Assembly: GCF_020283565.1 (NCBI RefSeq)
Contig: NC_060060.1
Location: 67,503,257 to 67,567,256, forward strand
Origin: Trifolium pratense
Taxonomy: Eukaryota > Streptophyta > Magnoliopsida > Fabales > Fabaceae
Direction: 5' to 3'
DNA length: 64,000 nt
The position numbers and the translations under genes were made by a program. Each line of letters opens with the position of its first letter. The stretch's first letter is position 1. Below the pieces are notes generated by a model, which ran no database searches, had not been told where the DNA came from, and saw only the letters and a program-made list of their open reading frames with translations. This document shows positions 43,589 to 54,105 of the stretch, piece after piece.

Positions 43589-44309
43589 GGCTTAAATGCA
43601 GTTTTGGCCCCCCAAGTTTCACAATTGCTTGATTTTGGCCCCCCACGTTTCAATTGCTTGATTTTAACCCCCTAAGTTTCACAATTGCTTGATTTTAGCC
43701 CTCCAAGTTTAAATTGCTCGATTTTGGCCCCCCAAGTTTACCCCCTTTTGCATTTGCTAGCCCCCCGTTGAATATTTTGATTAAAAATTGGTTATGTAGC
43801 ATTTTAAAATTAAATAAGTATTTTAAAATAAATAAATAAATTACAAATTGTTTTTAAAAATAAATTATAAAATATTTTTCTTATTATATGTAGTTTGTAA
43901 AATAATTTTGTTATATAAAAAAGTAAAAAAAACATTTTATGAACTATTTTTTAAAAACTTTGTAAACTTTTTTTTAAATAAAAAATAATTATTAAACCTT
44001 TTATTAAAAAAACAATTTTTAATACATTTTTATAAAAGCAAATATTATTATTTTTTAATTTTTTTAATTAAAACATATTTTTAATTTTTTTTTTAAATGT
44101 CACATAAGCAATTTTTAGTCAAAAAAGTCAATGGGGGCCAGCAAATGCAAAATGGGGTAAACTTGGGGGGCCAAAATCGAGCAATTAAAACTTGGAGGGC
44201 TAAAATCAAGCAATTGTGAAACTTAGAGGGTTAAAATCAAGCAATTGAAATGTAGGGGGCTAAAATCAAGCAATTATGAAACTTGAGGGGCCAAAACTGC
44301 ATTTAAGCC
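43589..44309. mobile_element. Mutator-type TIR element, 721 bp, perfect 9-bp duplication
   Basis: The TIR starts GGCTTAAATGCAGTTTTGGC at both ends. The duplication TTAATTTTA lies at 43580-43588 and 44310-44318. Each TIR is built of tandem 25-35-bp phrases (AATTGCTTGATTTTGGCCCC, TTCACAATTGCTTGATTTT), so the terminal repeats are themselves arrays. The centre is AT-rich with no coding capacity. Confidence 0.9.
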
Positions 44310-44442
44310 TTAATTTTAAAGAACTTAAATTGGACCCCACTATTTAACCTCACATATTAATATTTTAAGTTAAAAAAGACTAAAAGCTAACAAACAATAT
44401 TATTATTTAAATTGCCTCAACAGAAATATTATTATTTACATA

Positions 44443-44588
44443 CTCTCTCCGACTTTAATTATAAGTAAATATCACTTTTTAAATACATTGAATAACTAAT
44501 ATATTTAGTTTAAAAAACTGGATTAGATACATTAGTTATTCAATATATCTAAAAAGTAACATTTGCTTATAATTCAGGCCGGAGGGAG
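44443..44588. mobile_element. Stowaway-like MITE (146 bp)
   Basis: Ends CTCTCTCCGACTTTAATTAT and, inverted, CTCCCTCCGGCCTGAATTAT, flanked by TA (44441-44442, 44589-44590). The interior is a near-complete hairpin with ATTGAATAACTAATATATTT. Confidence 0.85.
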
Positions 44589-44590
44589 TA

Positions 44591-45228
44591 CCTTTCAAGT
44601 TGTGTTGCATTCTCAAGTTATGGTACCGTCATGCTGGCGTACTACAGTAGCAATATTGCCAAAATACCTTTATGTCATGTAACTCCAGCTGGCGAACAAA
44701 TTTAGAGAGCTTGAGTTGCTCTAACAGTATAGACAACGGAGGTCTTCAAGTTTGAGTACTTAACTCGGTCTTATATGTACACATCATTCATTTATTATTT
44801 ATTAATAATAGTATTTAATAAGTACTCAATCTTCTTTAAAAAAAAAGTACTCAATCTCTTCAACTCAACACCTCTTAAAAAAGTTCTAAATATGTCTCAC
44901 TAATAACTCTATATCTCATCAATAATTCTACATCCTTATAAGAATGTCCCACAAAAATATATTATAATGAGAATAGAGAGTACCTATTTGAGAAGCAATA
45001 CCTATTAGATACTCAATGGATATTGCTCCGATGATAGTACCTATATAAGTACCTAATAGATACTACCACTAGTGATGGTCTAAGGATACTTCAACCAATA
45101 CAAGAAAAAGTTTTAGATGTTTTGAATGCAATCTAAAAGATTAATAAACCAATTAATATAGGAATAATATAAATTCCTTCCACTCCTACTAACAAACTAA
45201 AAACAAGAAAAGTGTCTAATTGGTATAG
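44591..45228. other. intergenic, no gene recognised
   Basis: AT-rich between two TIR elements; contains TACCTATTTGAGAAGCAATA and similar short repeats of TACCTA-AGATACT (44980-45065). No open frame of interest. Confidence 0.4.
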
Positions 45229-45237
45229 TTTTCAATA

Positions 45238-46399
45238 GGGTAAATAGGGTTTTGCCCCCTGCAAAATAAGCTAATTTTGCATTACCCCCTGCAAAAAAAA
45301 AAAACTTGGGATTACCCCCCTACAATATGAAGATTCTCTCTTTTTACCCCCTGCTTGACAACTTGGCATAGAATCTTTATTTTTTATGAGGTGGCATGCA
45401 TATGTGGCATTTATTTCATTTTTATTTTTGTAATTTGCACATGTCATTTTTATTATTAAATAAATTGGTGACAAATATTTAAAAAATTCCACTTAATTAG
45501 TTTTTAAAAAAATAAAAAATATTGTGTCAAAAAAAATTATTAAAAATAAAATATGTTAATTCAAAAAGATATGTTAATCCATTGTTTCTAACGCAAAAAA
45601 AAAAAAACTCACAATCTTTTCCTGTAACATAACACAAATCTTTCTCCTTCTCATTCTTCTTTTCAAAACCCAAAATTATTTTTTCTCTAACACAAACTCA
45701 GAATCCCAGAATCCTTTTTCTCTAAAATAAAATCTAGAAATCCGCCGAATCACTCCGCCGAATTCGTCGAAACAAATGATTGATGAAGAACAAAGGCAGG
45801 AACTAAGAACCAGATTTCCTATAAAGGCAGAAACTGGGTTTTTGAATTTATGGGTTAGGGATTGAATTGATGGGATGAAGAATTGGGAAGAAGAATTATG
45901 TTTTTGGGTTAGGAAGAAATTGGGTTGTTGCAAAGGGATGAAGAATAGAAGAACAAAAGAAATTTATGATTATGTTTCTGGGTTTACCGAGATTGATTTT
46001 TGGAAGAAAAAAAATTGGGTTCTTTTTGGATTGTTGTTCTTGGTGGTGTTGATGTTGTTGTTGTTCTTGGTGGTGTTGATGTTGTTGTTCTTGTTGAATG
46101 ATGAAAGTTATCGTGGTAGGGATGAAGGGGAAATTAGAAAAGAATTTATTATTATTTTTTTAATTTTTAGTTTATTTAATAATAAAAATGACATGTGCAA
46201 ATTAAAAAAAATTAAAAAAAAATAAATAAATGCCACGTGTGCATGCCACCTCATAAAAAATAAAGATTCTATGCCAAGTTGTCAAGCAGGGGGTAAAAAG
46301 AGAGAATCTTAATATTACAGGGGGGTAATCCCAAGTTTTTTTTTGCAGGGGGTAATGCAAAATTGGCTTATTTTGCAGGGGGTAAAACCCTATTTACCC
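45238..46399. mobile_element. Mutator-type TIR element, 1162 bp, perfect 9-bp duplication
   Basis: TIRs begin GGGTAAATAGGGTTTTGCCC / GGGTAAATAGGGTTTTACCC and extend beyond 200 bp (shared GCAGGGGGTAAAAAGAGAGA, GCCAAGTTGTCAAGCAGG). The duplication TTTTCAATA lies at 45229-45237 and 46400-46408. The non-TIR core 45600-46130 is GC-richer with an open frame at 45875-46225 containing a hydrophobic Leu/Val stretch. It could be a captured host fragment (Pack-MULE) but no family is recognised. Confidence 0.88.
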
Positions 46400-46624
46400 T
46401 TTTCAATATTATATTTGTGTAATTTTTCTTCCTTTATCTTGATTTTATGATAAGTCATCTTTTTGCCTTGTCTTAAAGAAAGGATATAAGTAGTTCAACA
46501 ACTGAATTAAGAATTACCCTTTTGGGATGAAAAATGTTCTGTAGCCAAGGAGGTAATGTGGCTTACATTCTTAGTGTTTATTTGGTTTATAAAATAACAT
46601 AGCTTATTATATTATTATATTATT

Positions 46625-47718
46625 CATCTGTTTTTTTAGTGTTCATTAACATCGAATTTAGCGTTCCTATTTAACTGTCTATTTAATATTTTAAGGGTAC
46701 GATTTGTTGATAATACTTATTGTCAATTACTTTTATCTTTTTAAATTAAATAAAACTAATTAATGCTATATATTTAGAAAACTAAAAAACAAAATTACTT
46801 TTTTTTGGTACATAACATATTAAATTTTGTTTTTTTTACATAATATATTAAATTTATTGAAAAAAGAAAGTGTGTGAAAAAAAATGAATTTATTGGTATA
46901 ATAGGAAAATAAAATGCAAAAATACTTTCTTAATTTGGTGTTACTATTCTAAACGGACACTTAAAAGGAAACGAATGAAGTAGTTTATAATTTTACGATA
47001 CACTAGATGTTATGTTGAACATCGCAGCTTTTTTAACGTGTTTATAGTTTTTTTTTTATAGATACACCTTCCGGTTCTATATATAAGAAAAATTTTGTTT
47101 TTTAGATTCATTGTAAAACTGGTGTATCTAAATAACATTATAGCCTAAATACATTAATTTTACAATAAATTTAAAAAATAAAATTTTCTTATATATAAAA
47201 CCGGAGGAAGTACTTTTTAAAAGTAGTGTTTTAGCTTCTTACAACTTTTTATATTCTTTTTCAGTTTTATTCTTATAACTACCAAAACATTCAAATTATA
47301 ACTAACCACCGAATCAATTAAATAAGTTTTTTTTTTGTAAGAAATAATAATCACTCTTCCTCCGTTTATCTAAGCGTCCATTTAGAATAGCAACATCAAA
47401 TTAAGAAAGTGTATTTTTGCACCTTATCTTCCTATTATACTCTAATTTTAAATTAATCCACCAATAAAATTCTATTTTTTTGCATACGCTTTCTGTTTCC
47501 AATAAATTTAATATATTATGCACACGCAAAAAATTAATATGTTATATAAAAAAAAAATTAAGTTTTCCAAATATATAACATTAATTAGTTTTATTGAAAA
47601 AAATAAGAGTAATTGACAAAGAGTGCAATTGACAAATCGTACCCTTAAAATATCAGATGGACAGTTAAATAGAAACGCTAAATCCGACGTAAATTTTTTT
47701 TAAAAAAAACGGAGGGAG
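46625..47718. mobile_element. two inverted copies of a ~365-bp MITE
   Basis: The right copy (47353-47718) ends CTTCCTCCGTTT and AACGGAGGGAG before TA. The left copy (46625-46992) is its inverse. Shared inner phrases include GATTTAGCGTTTCTATTTAA-like text, TTTTAAGGGTACGATTTGT and AATTTGATGTTGCTATTCTA-like text. Between them lies a separate 145-bp Stowaway-like MITE. The arrangement is a 1.1-kb long inverted repeat. Confidence 0.75.
47066..47210. mobile_element. Stowaway-like MITE (145 bp)
   Basis: Ends CACCTTCCGGTTCTATATAT and, inverted, CTTCCTCCGGTTTTATATAT, with TA at 47064-47065 and 47211-47212. It forms a hairpin with TTTACAATAAATTTAAAAAA in its right arm. Confidence 0.82.
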
Positions 47719-48290
47719 TATGTCCTTCTATGTTATTTTTAATCTACAACATCTAAATTTACCAAACACTTTAATTAACTTCAATTATGTAATTTTTCTT
47801 CTATAAGGCATCAACTATGAGTTATCAACTATAAACTAAATCTATGTTGATTGACGATAATTTAATTTTACCATATAGTACAACCTAAATCTATGTTGAT
47901 TGACGATAATTTAATTTTACCATCACAACCCTTATTAATTCAGAATCTTCTAATTTGCCTTGAAAGCACTGTTGTTCTATGTATGGGCTCGACGTGGGCA
48001 TCTGAGAGTTGAGGATTTGGCGCAAACTCTCCACAATCAAAGTTGAATCTCAAAGTTTTTCATAGGCAGTGTCCCACTCTACTTCCATTTAATGGCGATT
48101 TGAGGTTCATTTATGTTTTTTGTTTTATCTGGTGGTGTCAATCACTTTGATTGATGGATGAAATACAAACCCATTTAATTATGTTTAATTTTTTCGTCTG
48201 CTTGCCTCTCTTTGTTGCCTATAAATTGTGTTTCATAATGAATTGATATGTATAATCTTGTGTGAGGATATTTCAATTAAGTATTTTGCT
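47719..48290 (+). promoter_or_regulatory. upstream region of the RPA1-like gene
   Basis: TATAAATT at 48220-48227 sits 64 bp before the ATG and is the best core promoter candidate. A 37-bp phrase AAATCTATGTTGATTGACGA... is directly repeated (about 47838 and 47886). 47985-48070 is less AT-rich and may be leader or an upstream remnant. Confidence 0.45.
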
Positions 48291-50714
48291 ATGAATACTC
48301 CTTTTGATTTGGTTGGTTCTGTTTCTCCCGGTAGAGATTCATGGCGTTTCAAAGTGCGTGTTGTTCGCTTATGGAGTGTTTCTGCTTTTTTGTACCTTGA
48401 TCAGGTTAACTCGATTGAGATGGTGCTGATTGATGAGAAGGTATGTTAATTGTGTTGCATTTGTAGTGTTGTTATAGTTTATATTTTTTATGGTGAAGTC
48501 AGATTTGTAGTTGTTATTATTTTTGTTGCTTCTTTTTTATTATTTAATTATGAGTTTTGTTTTGATTGTTATAAAGGGGGCTAAGATTCATGCAACTATT
48601 CGCCGTCAACTACTCTATTTGTTTGCTTCCAAGGTTGCTGAAGGGAATGTTTATAAGATGTCTTATTTCAGTGTTATGCCAGAATCTGGTTTGTATCGTA
48701 CAACCACACATCCATACAAACTGATGTTTGAGATGAAGACAAAGGTTCAGATATCTGAAAGTAGTAAAATAGATCTATATGGATTATCTCCCACCTCTAT
48801 TGATGAAATTTGTGGCTATGGACCTGATCATGACTTTTTAGTTGGTTAGTTTTTAAAATGTTTGATTATGGTTTAAATTATTGAATTTTGTTAATCATAA
48901 AGTTTGTATGTAATTGTTTGTAGATGTTGTTGCTTTGATTACTGGTGTTACTGAAGAAAGGGAGTATGTACGTGATGGAAAGGTTTGTAAGATGATTGTC
49001 CTTGAGCTGTCTGATAAGAGGTTTGTTAATTTTTGTTTATGGTTTGCCTGTTATGAATTTATTAACTGTCTATGGTAGGTTAATTTTGTCTGTTATTTGA
49101 GGCTTTGTTTTTTATATGTTTAGTGGGAAGTGTGGTTGTACATTGTTTGGTGCTTATGCTAATCAGCTTAAAGATTTGCTTGCCAAGAATGATGTTGGAT
49201 TGCCAACTGTTGTGGTTCAGTTTGCCAAAATAAAGATGTTTGCAGGTTATGCATTTACTGTTGTTCATCCTCAAATAATTAAATTTGTGTTGATTTATGT
49301 AGTGATAGTTTAATTTTGTTTATTGTAGGTAAAGTATCAGTTCAAAATGTTATGAATGCTACAAAGATTCATGTTAATCCTTCCATCCCTGAAGTTGTTT
49401 CCTTCAAGCAAGCGTTAGTAGTTCTGTAGTTATGGATTGGTTTGGTTTTTTTTTTTATAGATTGGTTTAATGATTATTGATTAATTTTCTTTTATAGCAT
49501 GGTTGTTGATGGTGCTGAAACTTCTGTTTCCATAGCTCATATTGGTCATCCTATTAAGCCATCTTTTGAAGAAGAGTTTTTGTCCAAGTATCCTAAGACT
49601 TCCATAGGTCATTTACTTGAGTTGGCTAATGATGGTATCTATATAGTTAGTGCTGTTGTTGTTGGATTGGTTGATGGTCAAGATTGGTGGTATCCTGCCT
49701 GTAAGTGTCATAAAAGTCTTACTCCTGACTCAGGGAGTTTCTTTTGCAAGAAATGTGACAAACATGTATTTAAAATGGTTCCAAGGTTTGTTTTTGTAAT
49801 TTATTCTTTTGTTTTGTTATTCTATGTTATATGTATCTTTTTAATATATTGATTTATTTGTTTGATGTTAATTTTAGGTTCAGGGTTAAACTGATGGTTG
49901 ATGATGGGACTGCTGAATGTGTGTTTGTTGTTTTTGATGGTGATATGAATATATTGGTTGGAAAACATTGTCAAGAATTGGTTGCTGGAGCCAAGGTTTA
50001 GTTTTTTATGTTTTTTGTTTGTTTATTATTTTGTTTTGGTTCAATTGAGTTATGTATAATGGAATTGTTTTATTTGAATAAATTGGTTATTAGGCTCAAA
50101 ATGCTGGCTTTTGTCCACCTGAGTTGGAGATAGTTAAAGGGAAGAGGTTTTTGTTCAAGGTTGAGAAGTTTACATACTTAATTCTAAGGTTTGATATTCT
50201 TTTAGAGTGAAGAGGATTTGTTCTGATGTGTCTATCATTGAAACTTTTGATGCTATGAGCATTCCTAATGAAGAGGTTGATGAAGAGGTTGATGAAGAGG
50301 TTGGTGAAGGGGTTGATGAAGAGGTTGACATGATTGTTGAATGTGTTGAAGAAACTCAGTTGGGGGGGTTTGTTGGTGGTCTCATTATTTCCCCAAAGTT
50401 TGCCAAAGCTGAACATGGAGTTAATGTATGTTTTTTTTTTTATTTTGATTTGTTGGTTGATTATATTTGTAACAATAATTGTTCACTTAATTTCGTAATC
50501 ATTTGTTTTTTGCCTATTATAATTTTGTCTTTTGTATCTTTCATCTCAAGGTTGGTGCTGGTACTGTAGAGCCTGAAGTCATAATGGTGTGAGAGAATTT
50601 CTTGCTGTTGATGTTGACAAGATTGTAGCTGCCAAGCGAAATTTGGCTGCTGCTTTCGATGGATGTACTGGTGTTGAAGCAAGTATTTCCAAGATTAGCA
50701 AAATTTATAAGTAA
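48291..50714 (+). pseudogene. RPA1-like single-stranded DNA-binding protein gene, 3' end frameshifted
   Basis: Related by family to the large subunit of replication protein A, which binds ssDNA in the nucleus. Exons by GT-AG and frame: 48291-48440, 48577-48844, 48924-49020, 49124-49245, 49329-49413, 49498-49785, 49878-49995, 50094 onward. Phases agree throughout, giving 376 codons over seven exons. Seen: SWRFKVRVVRLWSV (first OB fold), GAKIHATIRRQLLY, VALITGVTEEREYV and SGKCGCTLFGAYANQL (second OB fold), and WWYPACKC..FFCKKCDKH, the four-cysteine zinc finger of the C-terminal OB fold. Exon 8 then hits TGA at 50208. The homologous VKRICSDVSIIETFDAM continues one frame over from 50207, followed by an EEVDEEVDEEVGEGVDEEVD tract. 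A second one-base shift near 50580 breaks the last exon (50551-50714). As it stands it encodes 414 aa, lacking the normal C-terminus. Confidence 0.82.
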
Positions 50715-50967
50715 TAAGTTATGCTCATGGCCTTAGATTTGATTTGTCCAGTTTGTGGTTTAAATAATTTGTTTGTTTATTTTCTTTCCAAAAAATCCTT
50801 GCCTATCTATTCGCAAGAGTTTGTTCTGTTGTTGTCTTTGTTTTGAATTTTCTAGCTATTGTCCCTTAATGTAATATACTAGAAACCACCAAGACAAATT
50901 ATGTACTTCTATTGCTTCACCTGTAATTTGGTTGCTTCGGCTTCTGTTTAATCATATATATATATAT
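50715..50967. other. 3' flank of the RPA1-like gene
   Basis: TAATAAGTT follows the ancestral stop. AT-rich, ending in a short (AT)n run that adjoins the hairpin MITE. No gene. Confidence 0.4.
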
Positions 50968-51365
50968 GAGTCAGGATCCGTTGACACCAACTAGTTTGAC
51001 ACCAAATGTTACACCTCTCAATAACGTTTTAACCGATATAAATTTTATAAAATCCACCGTTGGATTGAAAGTTTACATCATATAGATCATTTGTGTAAAA
51101 TTTCAGACAAATCCAAAATCATTTGATATGCTATTGAGACACATAAAGATTAACGGCATTTAAAAAAATACAAAAACCGTTAATTTTGATGTATCTCAAT
51201 AACATATCAAATGATTTTGGATTTATTTGAAATTTTACACAAATGATCTATATGATGTAAACTTTCAATCCAACGGTGGATTTTATAAAATTTATATCGG
51301 TTAAAACGTTATTGAGAGGTGTAACATTTGGTGTCAAACTAGTTGGTGTCAACGGATCCTGACTC
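50968..51365. mobile_element. hairpin MITE with ~170-bp near-perfect arms
   Basis: Ends GAGTCAGGATCCGTTGACAC at both sides, inverted. The arms share AACTAGTTTGACACCAAATG, TTGAGAGGTGTAACATTTGG (or its complement), ATCCACCGTTGGATTGAAAG and CAAATGATTTTGGATT-type text with only a few mismatches. The turn is near 51155-51185. It is flanked on both sides by TA-rich microsatellite, so the target was probably TA. Confidence 0.88.
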
Positions 51366-51479
51366 TATATATATATATTCCAATTTTAGTATTATCAGTT
51401 TTTTATGTGTTATTTTGTTGGTTTCTAAATTATTCTAGAATTTATTTAATGATTTTGGTTATTAAACTTGTGTTAATAC

Positions 51480-51752
51480 AATTCTTAACCAGATATGTTA
51501 CTTAAAAATGGAATTTATGAACAAAAATAAAAAAATTAACAAACTCAACTCAAATCACCACTTTTGCCAAAATTGTTAACCGGATATGTTACTTAAAAAT
51601 GGAATTTATTAACAAAAATAAAAAAAATTAACAAACTCAATGCAAATCACCACTTTTGCCAAAATTGTTAACCGGATATGTTACTTAAAAATGGAATTTA
51701 TTAACAAAAATAAAAAAATTAACAAACTCAACGCAAATCACCACTTTTGCCG
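51480..51752 (+). repeat. three tandem ~91-bp units
   Basis: Units begin at about 51484, 51575 and 51666 with GTTAACCGGATATGTTACTT (first: CTTAACCAGATATGTTAC). They share AAATGGAATTTATTAACAAA and CAAATCACCACTTTTGCC. The second and third are almost identical, so the array expanded recently. Confidence 0.9.
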
Positions 51753-53649
51753 ACGATCAAATCGCGTTTCTTCCTACCAAAATATCTAATACTATTTTTT
51801 CATAAAGTTAATTGACACTATTTTTTTTTTGTCAAATAACTTTTTTTTTCTATCAATATTCCTTAAGCAATTAATAAATGGGCCCATATTCCTAAACCAA
51901 TATAAATTATTAGGCCCATATAAACCGGTTGGGTTTTATAACAGAAAGCCCATTAGAATTTTGTTAATTGATGGCAAAAGGGATTTCTGTATTTGTGTTC
52001 GGCAGGTGAGTAGTTTCATCAAACTGAATTTTTGCTTTTGTGGTTGGATTGCAATTGATCGATCGCTTCAGGTATTGTTCTCAACGATTTCAGTCTCGTG
52101 TTCGTTGGTTTTTTATTTTTAATTTCTTCCTTTTTTTTATCAATGGGTTTTTGCTCTTATGTAGGTTGATTTACATCTTGAACCTTTTGATTTGTTTCTG
52201 GGTTTGTTTTATATGCAATTGTTTTTAAGAATGAAATAAGTTGTTTAACTGTTATTTAAGATGTTAAATTTGGTGAGATTGTATGTATGTTGGATCTGTG
52301 GTTTGATTTATAGATATTTTGATTATTGTTGTATCGTTTGTTTTTTATATATTAGGTTTGATTTTATATTAGTTAACAGATTATCAATTTTTGTTTTTAT
52401 TTGCATAAATTGGGAATAAATTATTCTATAATAATATTTATAGGAGTTGAGATAGTTTGTAATTTTTTCATATATGTACAAATAATTTTTTAAATTCATT
52501 TTTTTTTTCTTTAATTCAATTTGTTTTGGTTTCTCTTAAGTTGTTTTATATTTATCTGATAGAAGGAAGATATAGTATCCATGTTTATAAAACCTGTTAT
52601 TGATATTTTTTAATTAGTTGTTTGTTGTGATGTTATTAATTTATTTTTATATATCTACAAAGAACTATTAATCTTGCGTTTTTTTTTCTTTGATTTAGTT
52701 GTTATGAGATGAATTATTTCATTTTCAGTTTTTTGTCTCTAATCTAAAAGATGTAAAGTTGTACTTTATAGGAGTTGTTATTTGTTTTGTTTTGTTTTAT
52801 TCATTTTGTTTTTGTCTTATGCCACTGATAATGATGACCACCATTAAATGACTTGGGTGAGTTTACTTTTTTTCTAATAGAATTGGTTGAGTTTCCTTAG
52901 TTTCTATTTTTGTTTGTGCTGCATTAAATAGTTTGCCATTAATGTTGCTACTTTAGTGGGGTAAGATGTGAAGTTGTTGTGCTGTTGTGACTACCAGTCA
53001 CATTTAGAGACTTTCTGTCACTATCTACACTTTGTTCCATGTTTGATTGTGTTTTATTTTGTCTGTATTATGTATTGTAACAAGTTATAGGGAAGAAGAT
53101 TGTTGGTTTCCCTCCAAAAAATGATTTGAATTCATTTTGTTTTCTATTTATAGTCTATTAGTTTCTTTTCATCTTTAGGTATCATTACTATTATTAAGGA
53201 GTTCATAAGTAACTTTCCTAATCATGGTTGTCTCTTATTTAAATTATGATATACAATGTTTTATTAATGGTGGGAAAATTTCAACACTCATGGACTTAAT
53301 TTCACTTGAAGAAAATTCACTTGCTTATGATTTTGGTATTTATTATGGAGTTGTTGAAGGGGTTGACATGTTGCTTGATGATAAAAATGAATCTAAAAAT
53401 TTATATTATGTTTTGTTGTTATCTTTCAAGTTTATTCCCTGTAATGAATTTATGTTTTAATTGTGAGTGTCCTTCAATTGGTTAATTATGTATTATTTTG
53501 AACTTGTGTTTGTTCAATTATCTATCTATTAATTATAAGTGTCTTTTGTTGCAAGTTATTGTTTGTTTCAATCTTATATGGTATTAAATAAATATTTTGT
53601 GTATTAAATCTAACTTATTTATTTTGTGTATTAAGTCAAATATTTCACT
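51753..53649. other. intergenic; possible untranslated or intron-like DNA
   Basis: 51960-52120 is leader-like (GGCAAAAGGGATTTCTGTAT, TGATCGATCGCTTCAGGTAT with a CAG/GTAT junction). The following kilobase is T-rich, like plant introns. A 78-codon frame at 53224-53460 (MVVSYLNYDIQCFINGGKIS at its start) has no domain I know. A gene end may have existed here but I cannot support one. Confidence 0.35.
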
Positions 53650-54105
53650 ATTTACCCTAGGGATCGCAATGGGTAGGGTATTATACTACCTATAACCATA
53701 CCCTCCGATTGGAAAATCCCCGTATCCATCCCCATATCTGCATGGGTAACAACTTTTCCTCCCGTCCCCATATCTTATGGGTACCTAGGTACCCATACCC
53801 GTTACCCACATTTTTACTAAAAATAAATTGATTAATTATAAAATATCATATAATTTTAATAGAATTAAAAAAAAAATCAAAGATTTTATTATTGAGTCAT
53901 GAAAATTATAAACAAATTATTATTACTTATCTTATGTTAAATTTCATATTTATGTTATAAATATATATTATGTAGGTATCGGATGGGGGGTACTAAGGTA
54001 CCCGCACCCATACCCGTTCATTTTTGCGGGTAATTACCCATACCCGTGTCTGTACCCAAAATGCGGGTTTTTACTCTACCCGTTGTGAATAATTTTTGTG
54101 GATAC

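Noticed and set aside
45875..46225. 116-codon frame with a hydrophobic Leu/Val segment
   Set aside because: Lies inside a Mutator-type element, ends in low-complexity Lys/Ile, no recognisable family; kept only as part of the element description.
48228..48290. Upstream extension of the first RPA1-like exon frame
   Set aside because: No ATG at its start, overlaps the TATA region; ATG 48291 gives the family-like N-terminus.
50190..50206. 17-base GT..AG segment that would remove the frameshift in the RPA1-like gene
   Set aside because: Far shorter than any known plant intron; a one-base indel is the simpler reading.
51480..51752. CRISPR-like repeat spacing
   Set aside because: Three adjacent 91-bp units with no unique spacers in plant DNA; a minisatellite.
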